A stretch of 64,000 bases of DNA, taken from NCBI RefSeq assembly GCF_000006985.1, contig NC_002932.3:1165109-1229108 (forward strand), written 5' to 3'. Source of the DNA: Chlorobaculum tepidum TLS. GTDB taxonomy: Bacteria > Bacteroidota > Chlorobiia > Chlorobiales > Chlorobiaceae. Both the position numbers and the translations under genes were made by a program. Positions 35,441 to 43,960 of the stretch are shown piece by piece (the stretch's first letter is position 1; every line of letters starts with the position of its first letter). Under the pieces are notes generated by a model. That model was not told the DNA's origin, ran no database searches, and saw nothing but the letters and a program-made list of their open reading frames with translations.

Positions 35441-35519
35441 GTTAACCTCTCTGAATATTTAAGTTTATGTTATTTCAGGCACTACGGTACTACAAAACTG
35501 AAAAAAGAAAATAACCGGT

Positions 35520-35735
35520 TCATTCCGGCTCTTCGTCCTGCTGCCGGTCGCTGGGTTTGCTCATCTCTTTTTGCAAAATGTCTCCAGCGCTCTTGACATC
35601 GTTGATAACACCGTTGAGCAGGTTCAGACCAACGGCTCCAACAAGCAGCCCGGCGGCGCCATGCACAAGGAGCGGCATTCCGAATGGCGAAAATACAAAC
35701 GCCGTTCCGACGGTCTTAACAGTTTTTCGTATCAT
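35520..35735 (-). CDS. Small hydrophobic protein B (paralogue of A)
   Basis: 71 residues: a hydrophobic Gly/Val/Leu segment (VFSPFGMPLLVHGAAGLLVG) then a polar helix and acidic tail (QQDEEPE). Its start, KTVKTVG...SPFGMPLL, and tail resemble the 78-residue protein at 33826. Unnamed. The pair flanks tRNA-Val and the lipoprotein gene on the same strand. Confidence 0.55.
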   Translation of the reverse strand: MIRKTVKTVGTAFVFSPFGMPLLVHGAAGLLVGAVGLNLLNGVINDVKSAGDILQKEMSKPSDRQQDEEPE

Positions 35736-35838
35736 TTCCGTACAGTTTGGATTCGTTTGTCAGCAACAACAAACCGCATTTCTACATCTGCGCTAAAATA
35801 TACCACAAAAGTAACCGCCTATTGCAAGCATCGGCAGG

Positions 35839-36270
35839 TTACTTTTCCTCAACAATGGTTTCCAGCGCACGGTTCATCGCCTCGTAACTTTGCCGGACAA
35901 GCCCCGACATCAACGCCAAAAACGGGGATGCCAGAACACCGCTGAAAGTCTCGCAATGAACGAACAATGTACGTCCGGCGTCGAGCGGATGCAGCTCGAA
36001 CCAGTGGCGGCCCTCCAGAAATCCGAAAAGAAATGAGGCTCGCCAGCCAAAAATTGTATCCCGGCTGAAGCAGTCAATCCGCGCCCTGAAGCTGATTGGT
36101 GGCAGCCATCCAAACCGGATGGCAATGTGAAGGATTTGATTCACCCCGGCATTTCCATCAATTCTCCGAACACACGGATTCCACGCACCATAACTGCCGA
36201 AGCCGGTCAGCGCCGCCCAGACCTGCTCCGGCAACGCATCGATAACGATTTCCGTACGGATGGTCGTCAT
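35839..36270 (-). CDS. SRPBCC-family (START-like) protein
   Basis: 143 residues of the helix-grip fold: starts TEIVIDALPEQVWAALTGFGSY, with WNPCV and the later WRASFLFGFLEGRHWFELHPLD strand pattern, and a long C-terminal helix. These bind hydrophobic ligands; the ligand here is unknown. It begins 15 bases after the outer-membrane channel gene and is likely the last gene of the efflux operon. Confidence 0.85.
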   Translation of the reverse strand: MTTIRTEIVIDALPEQVWAALTGFGSYGAWNPCVRRIDGNAGVNQILHIAIRFGWLPPISFRARIDCFSRDTIFGWRASFLFGFLEGRHWFELHPLDAGRTLFVHCETFSGVLASPFLALMSGLVRQSYEAMNRALETIVEEK

Positions 36271-36285
36271 CTGACTTCCCCGCCA

Positions 36286-37713
36286 TCACTCCCGCCAGCC
36301 GCCGCCAACCGCACGGTACAGGTCGGCAATCGCGGAGAGGCGGCTGCGCTGGACGTCGGCAAGTTCCAGCTCCGACTGAAGCAGCGAGCTTTCGGCGGCG
36401 ATCACTTCGAGGTAGGTCGCCATGCCGCTGTTGAAGAGCAGGCGCGAATTGCCCGCCGCCTTGCGCAAGGCAGCCACGCGAGCCTTGGCGAACGTCTCCT
36501 GCTCGCCGGTTTTCTCGACCTGCGCAAGCGCATTCGAGACCTCGCCCACGGCGACCAGGAGCGTTTTGCGGAAGGTCAGCTCGGCCTGGTCGCGTTTGAT
36601 CTTCGACTGCTCGTACTGCGCCTTGAGCTGGCCGTGCTGGAATATCGGCTGCAAAAGCGAACCCTGAAGCGCGTTGAAGAGCGAGCCGGGCGTCGAGAAC
36701 CACTTGCTCGACTCGATGGCATTCAGCCCGCCCTGCGCCGTAATGGTGATCGACGGGTACATCATCGCCTTGTTGACACCGGTGAGCGCGTGCGCCTCCA
36801 TGAGCGACTCCTCGGCAGCGCGAACGTCGGGGCGGTTCGAAAGCAGCGCGAGCGGCACGCCCGCACCGAGGGAATCGGGCATCACGAAGGGCGCGTATCC
36901 GGTACTCCGCCTGATCGGCGTGCCAGGCATCCGTCCGGCGAGAATCGAGAGCGCGTTCTCCTGTGCGGTGCGCGATGCCTCCAGCTTCGGGAGGGTGGCC
37001 TTCGCCGAGAGCAACTGCGACTCCTGCTGATCGACGGCAAGGCTGGTGACGTTGCCCGCGTCGAACTGCAAGCGCATCATGGTGAGCGTCGTGTCGGCCA
37101 GCGCGATATTGCGCTTTGTGATATCAATCTGCTCGTCGAGCATCTTGAGGTTCCAGTACCCCTGAGCGACATTCGAAACGAGGGTTGTGCGCACGGCCCG
37201 CGCCACATCGGCGCTGCGGAGATACTCGGCGACGGCGGCCTTTTTGGCGTTGCGCAGCTTCGCCCAGATGTCCGCCTCCCACGAGACGTTGAGCTGCGCC
37301 GTATAGTTCCGGCTGGTGCGAGCCTGCCCCTTCAGAGCCGAAGCGCTGTTGCGGGAGCCCCGCGAGTAGTCGTAGGTGGCGCTCAGATCGACCTCCGGGA
37401 GAAACCACAACTTCGCCACATCGAGCGTTTTACCCGCGTAATCGATGTTCTTCATCGCGATCAGCAAATCGTGGTTATTCTCCACGGCGCTATCGATCAG
37501 TTCGAGCAGATCGGGATCGGCGAAAAACTTCCGGTAGGGCACCGCCGCCATCTCCTTGCCCGCTGCCGTCTGCCCCGGATAGCTCTCCGGAAGCCTGACT
37601 TCGGGACGGCGATACTCCCCGACCGGGCTGCACGCCGTCAGGCCGATGGTGGCGAGAAGCGTCATCAACAACAGCGGCACCGCGCGTTTCATCACTTGAT
37701 TGCGTTTTTTCAT
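36286..37713 (-). CDS. RND efflux outer-membrane channel lipoprotein (NodT/OprM family)
   Basis: 475 residues. Lipobox LLATIGLTACSP near residue 24, then the NodT-family start GEYRRPEVRLP. Two repeats of outer-membrane efflux protein domain with coiled-coil character; DLLIAMKNIDYAGKTLDVAKL and SWEADIWAKLRNAKKAAVAEYL mark the first, LEVIAAESSLLQSELELADVQ the second. It forms the trimeric channel through which the pump exports its cargo. Overlaps the pump gene by four bases. Confidence 0.93.
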   Translation of the reverse strand: MKKRNQVMKRAVPLLLMTLLATIGLTACSPVGEYRRPEVRLPESYPGQTAAGKEMAAVPYRKFFADPDLLELIDSAVENNHDLLIAMKNIDYAGKTLDVAKLWFLPEVDLSATYDYSRGSRNSASALKGQARTSRNYTAQLNVSWEADIWAKLRNAKKAAVAEYLRSADVARAVRTTLVSNVAQGYWNLKMLDEQIDITKRNIALADTTLTMMRLQFDAGNVTSLAVDQQESQLLSAKATLPKLEASRTAQENALSILAGRMPGTPIRRSTGYAPFVMPDSLGAGVPLALLSNRPDVRAAEESLMEAHALTGVNKAMMYPSITITAQGGLNAIESSKWFSTPGSLFNALQGSLLQPIFQHGQLKAQYEQSKIKRDQAELTFRKTLLVAVGEVSNALAQVEKTGEQETFAKARVAALRKAAGNSRLLFNSGMATYLEVIAAESSLLQSELELADVQRSRLSAIADLYRAVGGGWRE

Positions 37714-40700
37714 TCGTGCGAACCATCCTTCTTCAACTGCTTTTCAAGCAAGGTTCCGGCTTCGACAATCTCCGCCGCCGGGCCGGTGAAGCGCTCCTGC
37801 AAGCCCTGGAAGGCCACGAAAAGCACCGGCACCACCATGATGCCGAGTACCATGCCGACGAACATGCCGCCGATGGCCGACGCACCAATCGAGTGGTTGC
37901 CCATCGCTGCCGGGCCGGTCACAAAGAGCAGTGGAATCAAACCCGCCACAAAGGCCAGCGAAGTCATCAGAATCGGGCGCAGCCTCGCTTTCGCGCCTTC
38001 CATCGCCGCTTCGACGAGCGGCATACCAGCCACGCGCCGCTGGAGCGCGAACTCGACAATCAGGATTGCGTTCTTGGCCAAAAGACCGATGAGCATAATG
38101 ATGGCCACCTGCACGTAGATATTGTTCTCGATCCCCGCCAGCTTGATGCCGAGAAAAACGCCGAGCAGGCCGGTCGGAATGGAGAACATGACGGCAAACG
38201 GCAAAAGGTAGCTCTCGTAAAGCGCCGAAAGCAGGAAATAGACAAACACCACCGAGAGCAGGAAAATGAAAAAAAGACCGCCGGAGGATTCGATCTCCTC
38301 GCGGCTCTGCCCCTTCCAGTCGTAGGTGAAACCCGCCGGAAGACTGGTGCGCGACACCTCGTCCACCGCCTGGATCGCCTGACCGGTGCTGTAACCAGGA
38401 GCAGGCATGGCGTTGATCGATATGGCGTTGAAGAGGTTGAAGTGATCGACGGCGTCCGGGCCATAGACGCGCTTCAAACTGATGATCGAGCTGACTGGCA
38501 CCATTTCGCCACTGGCATTCTTGACGAAAATGCCATTCAGCGAATCGGGCGTCCGGCGATCACCCCGCTCGGCCTGCATCACGACACGGAAATACTTGCC
38601 AAAACGGTTGAAATCGGAGGCCTGCTGACTGCCGTAGTAGGCCTGCAAGACCGTCATCAGCTCTTTGACGTTCACGCCGAGATCGGCGGCCTTGACGTTA
38701 TCGACCACCAGCTCATACTGCGGATAGCTCGCCTTGAAGGTGGTGAAAGCCACGGCAATTTCGGGCCGCTGCATCAGTGCGCCGATGAAGCCCTTGGCCA
38801 CATCCTCGAACTTGTGCAGGTCGCCGCCGCTACGGTCTTGCAGCACCATTTCCAGACCACTCACCGTGCCGAAACCGGGCACTGTCGGCATGGAGAGCAC
38901 GAAAAAGTTGGCATCCTTGATCGGCGCAAGCTTTTCGTTGACCTGCCCGAGAATCGCCTTGATGTCTCGAACCTTGCCTCGCTCCTTCAGATCGTTGAGC
39001 TGAATGAACATCAGGCCAGCCGAGGGCGACGAGCTGCGGGTGAGAATGTTGATGCCGGTCACGGAGATCACCTTCTTGATCGCGGGCATAGTGCGCAGAA
39101 TGTTGTCCGCCCGATCCGTCACCGCCTGCGTACGAGCCATCGACGCGCCGGGCGGCGTGGAAACCGATACGATCACGAAGCCGTTGTCTTCGTCGGGAAT
39201 GAAGCCGGTCGGCGTGGTTTTGAACATCCAGAACGACACGGCGGTCACCAGCGCAAGACCGATGAATGCCACCTTCCGGTTGCGCATAAAGTAGTCGAGA
39301 ATACCGGTGTAGCGCTGGCGCACCGCATCAAACCCGGCGTTGAAGCCCTTGACAAAGCGCCCGCCGAAACCGCCGAAGCGCGAGTGCTTCTCTTTCGAAT
39401 GCTTGTGCAGGTCTGTCAGGAAAATCGCGCAAAGCGCCGGGCTGAGGGTCAGGGCGTTAACCGCCGAGATGAGGATCGCGATGGCGAGCGTGAAGGCGAA
39501 CTGACGGTAGAAGACGCCAGTCGAACCTTCGAGAAATCCCACCGGCAGGAAGACCGAGGCCATGACGAGCGTAATGGTCACGATGGCCGTTGTGATTTCG
39601 CGCATCGCCGAGACCGTGGCGATCTTGGCCGGCCACTGCTTCTCCTCGATCTTGGCGTGCACCGCCTCGACCACCACAATGGCGTCGTCAACAACGATGC
39701 CGATGGCCAGCACCAGGCCGAAGAGCGTCAGCACGTTGATCGAAAAGCCGAACAGGTTCATGAAGAAGAAGGTGCCGATGATCGCCACCGGCACGGCGAT
39801 GGCAGGAATCAGGGTCGAGCGGAAATCCTGCAAGAAGAGGAACACCACGAGAAACACGAGCAGGAACGCCTCGATCAGCGTGTGCTGCACCTGCGCGATG
39901 GACTCATCGACCACCTTTTTGGAGCTGAACGGAATCGAATACTCGATGCCGGTCGGAAAGTTCTGCGACGCCTTTTCGAGCACCTTGCGCAGTTGGGTCT
40001 CGACCTCGTTGGCGTTGGAGCCGGGAGACTGATAGACCGCCATCACCACGCCCGGCTTGCCGTTGACCTTGGAGTTGACCGTGTAGCTGTACGCGCCGAA
40101 CTCGACGCGGGCAATGTCCTTGAGGCGAAGCAGCGAGCCATCGGGGTTGGCGCGAATCACGATGTTCTCGTACTCCTCCGGGCGCTGGAACTTGCCGCGG
40201 TACTTCATTACGTACTGCATCGGCTCGCCGCTCATCTCGCCAAACTGACCGGGAGCGGCTTCAAGGTTCTGGCTCTGGATCGCCGCCGACACCTCCTGCG
40301 GTGACAAGCCGTAAGCAGCCATCTGCGCCGGACGCAGCCAGACGCGCATGGAGTAATCCATCTTGCCATAGACCGACACCTGCCCGACCCCCGGCACTCG
40401 GGCCAGGTCATCGACGATGTTGATTTTGGCATAGTTCTGCAGGAAGGTCGCGTCGAAAGCCTTGACATTACTGGCCAGATTGATGAGCATGATCTGGCTG
40501 TTCTGGCGCTTGATGGTTGATATGCCGATCTGGTTCACCTCGGTGGGAAGCTGGCTGGTAGCCTGCGCCACGCGATTTTGCACGTTCACCGCCGCCTGAT
40601 CGGGATCAGTGCCCTGCTTGAAGAAAACGTTGATGGAGAGCGAACCGTCGTTCGACGAAGTCGAGGTCATGTAGGTCATGTTCTCGACGCCGTTGATCGC

Positions 40701-40901
40701 CTCTTCGAGCGGCGGAGCCACCGTACGGCCGACGGTTTCGGCGTCCGCGCCGGGATAACTCGCCGTCACCGAAACGCTCGGCGGAGCGATGTCAGGGAAA
40801 CGGGTGATCGAAAGCTGCCTCATGCTGACCAGACCGAGAATCACGAGGATGACCGAAATGACGGTCGCCAGCACAGGGCGGGAGATGAAACGTTCAAACA
40901 T
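37710..40901 (-). CDS. RND multidrug efflux pump (HAE1/AcrB family)
   Basis: 1063-residue inner-membrane proton antiporter that exports hydrophobic compounds. Starts MFERFISRPVLATVISVILV, a family-typical first helix, followed by LSITRFPDIAPPSVSVTASYPGA (periplasmic start) and the proton-relay helix GLVLAIGIVVDDAIVVVEAV with the Asp-Asp pair. The expected 12 helices and two large periplasmic loops are present. Length is normal (about 1040). Operon order adaptor-pump-channel; no TetR-type repressor is beside it. Confidence 0.96.
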   Translation of the reverse strand: MFERFISRPVLATVISVILVILGLVSMRQLSITRFPDIAPPSVSVTASYPGADAETVGRTVAPPLEEAINGVENMTYMTSTSSNDGSLSINVFFKQGTDPDQAAVNVQNRVAQATSQLPTEVNQIGISTIKRQNSQIMLINLASNVKAFDATFLQNYAKINIVDDLARVPGVGQVSVYGKMDYSMRVWLRPAQMAAYGLSPQEVSAAIQSQNLEAAPGQFGEMSGEPMQYVMKYRGKFQRPEEYENIVIRANPDGSLLRLKDIARVEFGAYSYTVNSKVNGKPGVVMAVYQSPGSNANEVETQLRKVLEKASQNFPTGIEYSIPFSSKKVVDESIAQVQHTLIEAFLLVFLVVFLFLQDFRSTLIPAIAVPVAIIGTFFFMNLFGFSINVLTLFGLVLAIGIVVDDAIVVVEAVHAKIEEKQWPAKIATVSAMREITTAIVTITLVMASVFLPVGFLEGSTGVFYRQFAFTLAIAILISAVNALTLSPALCAIFLTDLHKHSKEKHSRFGGFGGRFVKGFNAGFDAVRQRYTGILDYFMRNRKVAFIGLALVTAVSFWMFKTTPTGFIPDEDNGFVIVSVSTPPGASMARTQAVTDRADNILRTMPAIKKVISVTGINILTRSSSPSAGLMFIQLNDLKERGKVRDIKAILGQVNEKLAPIKDANFFVLSMPTVPGFGTVSGLEMVLQDRSGGDLHKFEDVAKGFIGALMQRPEIAVAFTTFKASYPQYELVVDNVKAADLGVNVKELMTVLQAYYGSQQASDFNRFGKYFRVVMQAERGDRRTPDSLNGIFVKNASGEMVPVSSIISLKRVYGPDAVDHFNLFNAISINAMPAPGYSTGQAIQAVDEVSRTSLPAGFTYDWKGQSREEIESSGGLFFIFLLSVVFVYFLLSALYESYLLPFAVMFSIPTGLLGVFLGIKLAGIENNIYVQVAIIMLIGLLAKNAILIVEFALQRRVAGMPLVEAAMEGAKARLRPILMTSLAFVAGLIPLLFVTGPAAMGNHSIGASAIGGMFVGMVLGIMVVPVLFVAFQGLQERFTGPAAEIVEAGTLLEKQLKKDGSHE

Positions 40902-40913
40902 ATGCCCTGCGGT

Positions 40914-42104
40914 TTAGCGTGCGTTCGGAGTCTGCGCCGCCGGTGCGGGTGCGCCCGGCGCAGCTGCGGAGAGCGGCTTGATGACCATGCCGTCCTGCAA
41001 CCGCTCGATACCCGCGGTCACGATCACGTCGCCCGGCTTAAGCCCCTCGCTGACGATGTAGTTCGGGCCGCTCCGCCCCGCGACCGAAATCACCTGCTTC
41101 ATCACCTTGTTGCCCGGCTTCAGCAGCGTCACCATCACCTTGTCCTGCAACTCGACCGTGGCCGACTGCGGCACGAGGATAACATGATTGTAGTTGGAGC
41201 TAAGGCTCACCGTGCCGGAGTTACCACTACGCAGAAAGCCTTCCGGATTGGGAAACGACACGCGCAAGCGGATCGAGCCGGTCGAGGCGTCGAAGTCGCC
41301 GCTGATCGATTCGAGCTTGCCGTCATGCTGATAGACGGTTCCATCGGAGAGTGTCAGTTTGACCGGTGGCACGGCGTCGATTTTCTGCTGGAGCGTCGCG
41401 CCGGGATAGAGTTTCTTGAAGTCGGCGAAACCGGCCTCACTGATGCTGAAGACCGCATACATGCGGTTCACGTCCGAAAGTGTCGTCAGCGCGGCGGCCT
41501 GATTTTTGGTGAGCAGATTGCCCTGCCGGTAGGGAATGCGACCGATATAGCCGGCCACCGGGGCCTTGATCACCGTATAGTCGAGATTGATCGCCGCCGA
41601 CCGTGCCGAAGCCGCCGCCTGCGCCGCCAGCGCTCTTGCCGCCTGCTCCTGTGCTTTGGCTGTGGTGAGCTGCACCGGTGCAACCACCTTGTTCTCGACC
41701 AGCGGCACCAGCTTCTCGGCGTTCACCTTTGCCACTGCCGCCTGCGCCTCGGCGGCGCGTTGCGCGGCCAGCGCCGTGTTGTACTGCTCACGATAGACCG
41801 AATCGTCGATCTTGAAAAGCGGCTGCCCCTTTTTGACCAAATCGCCCTCTTTGACCAGAATCGCTTGCAACATTCCATCCACCTGCGGCCTGATCTCCGC
41901 GTCGGCCAGACCTTCGAGCCTGACGGAGTAGTCGGTGGTGACAGAGGCGGAAGAAAGCTCGACTTTCATCGCAGGCAGGGCAGGAGGCATCTGCTTCGGG
42001 CCGTCCTGCTTCTTGCCGCAACCCGGCAGGAGCAGAAATGAACCGAGAAGCGCGCCAAGCGCCAGCAGGGAGAAGCGGTTGCGAAGAGCGGGAATCGTGT
42101 TCAT
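40914..42104 (-). CDS. RND periplasmic adaptor lipoprotein (MFP/AcrA family)
   Basis: 396 residues. Lipobox LLLPGCGKK near residue 29. Order: barrel-sandwich half (VRLEGLADAEIRPQVDGMLQ), alpha-helical hairpin (YREQYNTALAAQRAAEAQAAVA), lipoyl half (VIKAPVAGYIGRIPYRQGNLL) and beta-barrel and membrane-proximal domains (GSIRLRVSFPNPEGFLRSGNSG). It bridges the pump and the outer channel. Gap to the pump gene is 12 bases. First gene of the efflux operon. Confidence 0.94.
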   Translation of the reverse strand: MNTIPALRNRFSLLALGALLGSFLLLPGCGKKQDGPKQMPPALPAMKVELSSASVTTDYSVRLEGLADAEIRPQVDGMLQAILVKEGDLVKKGQPLFKIDDSVYREQYNTALAAQRAAEAQAAVAKVNAEKLVPLVENKVVAPVQLTTAKAQEQAARALAAQAAASARSAAINLDYTVIKAPVAGYIGRIPYRQGNLLTKNQAAALTTLSDVNRMYAVFSISEAGFADFKKLYPGATLQQKIDAVPPVKLTLSDGTVYQHDGKLESISGDFDASTGSIRLRVSFPNPEGFLRSGNSGTVSLSSNYNHVILVPQSATVELQDKVMVTLLKPGNKVMKQVISVAGRSGPNYIVSEGLKPGDVIVTAGIERLQDGMVIKPLSAAAPGAPAPAAQTPNAR

Positions 42105-42137
42105 GGAGTATCAGTATGACTAAAAAAACCGAATAAA

Positions 42138-42160
42138 AGAAAGGTTGAGAGCCAACCTAT
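42138..42160 (-). terminator. Weak terminator-like hairpin between ogt and the efflux operon
   Basis: AGGTTG/CAACCT stem with a five-base loop, T-rich on its minus-strand 3' side. It would separate ogt transcription from the efflux genes. Confidence 0.5.
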
Positions 42161-42245
42161 ATAACGAAAAAATCAAAAGAGGATTTAACATTTGTGAAAA
42201 AAACGAAGAGGATTCCAGCCCGCGAAGTCACCGGCAAGATGTTAC

Positions 42246-42743
42246 TTACCCGGAATTCCTGCGTTCGAAATCGAGCAGCCACCGTTTCATTTCCGTACCG
42301 CCTCGATACCCACCAATCCGGCCTCCCGCTCCAAGTACCCGGTGACATGGCACGATAACCGGCAGCGGATTGCGTCCGCACGCCGCGCCTACCGCCCGCG
42401 CAGCACCCGGCGAGCCAATCGCTGCCGCCAGTTCGCCATACGAAGCCGTCTGCCCATACGGAATGGCAAGCATCGCCTCCCGAACTCGCCGCTCGAATGC
42501 GGATCGAGGCTCGACCAATGGCAATGCAAACTCCCGCAACCGTCCCGAAAACCACGCTTCGAGCTGCTGAAAAGCCTCATCGATCAACCGCGAGCCCGGA
42601 GCGCTAAGAGCCGTTGACGGCTCTACGTGCATGAATAATAGATCAGTAACCCGCCCTCCATGCGCCCTGATTCCGATCAGCCCCACAGGCATACGCCGGC
42701 AGGAAAACGAACTGTAATTGGTCAGTATGGACTCTTGCTGCAT
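42246..42743 (-). CDS. ogt: Methylated-DNA-protein-cysteine methyltransferase
   Basis: 165 residues. Removes alkyl groups from O6-alkylguanine to its own active-site Cys. The active-site motif is PVIVPCHRVLGAGGRIGGYRGG near residue 128, preceded by IPYGQTASYGELAAAIGSPGAARAVG, the helix-turn-helix. Only the C-terminal catalytic part and a short N-terminal domain are present, like Ogt/AdaB. Its stop is 140 bases from the efflux operon start. Confidence 0.93.
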   Translation of the reverse strand: MQQESILTNYSSFSCRRMPVGLIGIRAHGGRVTDLLFMHVEPSTALSAPGSRLIDEAFQQLEAWFSGRLREFALPLVEPRSAFERRVREAMLAIPYGQTASYGELAAAIGSPGAARAVGAACGRNPLPVIVPCHRVLGAGGRIGGYRGGTEMKRWLLDFERRNSG

Positions 42744-42916
42744 TTGTGGTGTCCGTTAATTGGCATTGCATAAATTCTTTTCATCCTCCTCCATCCCTCT
42801 GACAGCATCAACAACCCGCCCGAAACCGGGATGTAGCTGCCGGTCACAAAGCACCAGAGTGGTCAGAGGCTGCGGCAAATACCGCTCCAGCAACCGCTTC
42901 CGGAAGGGCCACCCGT

Positions 42917-43291
42917 TTGAGCGGATCCATCTGGCCGATCATCGTTTTCTGCTCCTCAGGCAACCATGCGGCGGATGCGCTCGACGTCGAGGGCGACCGA
43001 AGAACCGGCTCCCGTTCGCTCGCCATCATTTTCGGAGCCAGGCAGGCGATGCGCATTTCCGCAAGTGTTTTCGCACTGGTGATCGCTGGCAGCGCCGTGC
43101 CATTCGCCGCCGGATGGTTCGGCTGGCTCTGTCTCTTGCCGATCATCGCCTTTGATGCCGTTGTCATCTGGTCGGTTTTGCAATTGCTCGACTCACGAAC
43201 GCAGCAGAAACTCCGGTACATCCACAGCATCTACCTCGCCGGAACCGCAACGGTACTCGCGCTGATCGTCATCCGGCTGGTCACGGGATGA
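42917..43291 (+). pseudogene. C-terminal fragment of a UbiA-family prenyltransferase
   Basis: About 125 codons. ADALDVEGDRRTGSRSLAIIFG matches the second Asp-rich motif of UbiA enzymes, and the remaining 90 residues are hydrophobic helices as in the family's C-terminal half. The first Asp-rich motif and the N-terminal half (about 150 residues) are missing; upstream frames show no membrane helices. Probably a decayed gene. Codon use still looks like neighbouring genes, so the loss may be recent. Confidence 0.65.
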
Positions 43292-43315
43292 CGCTATTGT
43301 TGGATATGGTCTTAG

Positions 43316-43390
43316 GGGCAGCATGATCTGATAGCTTCCCCCAAGACAACTGGACTTTACGATGCCAACCCAGACAAGATGAGAACATGA
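43316..43390 (+). pseudogene. C-terminal remnant of a tyrosine integrase
   Basis: A 24-residue frame ending in TGA at 43388-43390, read GQHDLIASPKTTGLYDANPD and a few more. The pattern H..x.SPKTTGLYD(R) is what I know from the end of tyrosine recombinases/phage-type integrases (catalytic Tyr in GLYD). It is directly followed by a terminator and the serine tRNA genes, a typical place for an integration event. A short stretch, hence moderate confidence. 43309-43345 also folds as an imperfect inverted repeat. Confidence 0.42.
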
Positions 43391-43394
43391 AACA

Positions 43395-43427
43395 AAAAAA
43401 GCTTCCAGGGTGGCCGGAAGCTTTTTC
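43395..43427 (-). terminator. Terminator of the serine tRNA cluster
   Basis: GCTTCC/GGAAGC stem flanked by A and T runs (43395-43406 with 43416-43426); downstream of the three minus-strand tRNAs. Confidence 0.85.
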
Positions 43428-43434
43428 TATTCAG

Positions 43435-43524
<90 letters not shown>

Positions 43525-43536
43525 TGAACTTTGGTG

Positions 43537-43619
43537 CGGAGGATGAGGGACTCGAACCCCCAAGGGCGCAAACCCGGCAGTTTTCAAGACTGCTGCCTTA
43601 CCAATTAGGCTAATCCTCC
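43537..43619 (-). tRNA. tRNA-Ser (UGA anticodon)
   Basis: Acceptor GGAGGAT/ATCCTCC, short D arm GCC..GGC, anticodon stem GCAGT/ACTGC with loop CTTGAAA (TGA), long variable arm CGGG..CCC, T arm around TTCGAGT. Read as serine because of its variable arm. CCA is not directly encoded. Confidence 0.88.
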
Positions 43620-43693
43620 ATCGTATGTAAAGAACGGGTAAGAAGATAGTGATTTACCCGAACATTGCCAGCAGAAAATCACAATCATTTTCC

Positions 43694-43784
43694 TGGCGGA
43701 GAGAGAGGGATTCGAACCCTCGAGGGCTGTTACACCCTACCCGCTTTCCAGGCGAGCGCACTAGACCAACTATGCGATCTCTCC
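43694..43784 (-). tRNA. tRNA-Ser (GGA anticodon)
   Basis: Acceptor GGAGAGA/TCTCTCC, D arm with GCGCATAGTTGGT-like loop, anticodon stem CTCGC/GCGGG with loop CTGGAAA (GGA), long variable arm, T arm GAGGG/CCCTC, and encoded CCA. Most promoter-proximal of the three; TACATT (minus strand, 43805-43800) lies 15 bases upstream. Confidence 0.93.
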
Positions 43785-43960
43785 GTTTATAAAGCACGTA
43801 ATGTACAACTCGTTTTCGTTTTTTAAAACTCCACACCCCTTTTCAGGCAAAGAAAAATCACCTGCCACACACTTCTCATGCTCCTCAGCGTTGTCAATCC
43901 GTGCTCACTTTCGTAAATTGGCGGATTCATTTTTGCCGCAATCTCTTAACCAGGCACCCC

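Noticed and set aside
36127-38118. Long rightward frame (663 codons) across the efflux channel and pump genes
   Set aside because: It is antisense to the clearly recognised NodT and RND genes, is full of Arg and His, and shows no domain; it arises from high GC third positions.
37716-40304. 862-codon rightward frame antisense to the RND pump
   Set aside because: Arg/His/Glu-rich nonsense-type composition, no start signals, entirely inside a real gene on the other strand.
40578-42041. 487-codon rightward frame across the pump start and the adaptor gene
   Set aside because: Shadow frame of the adaptor gene with biased composition and no recognisable family.
42760-43155. Rightward frame upstream of the UbiA fragment as its missing N-terminal half
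   Set aside because: It is in another frame, has no membrane helices and no Asp-rich motif.
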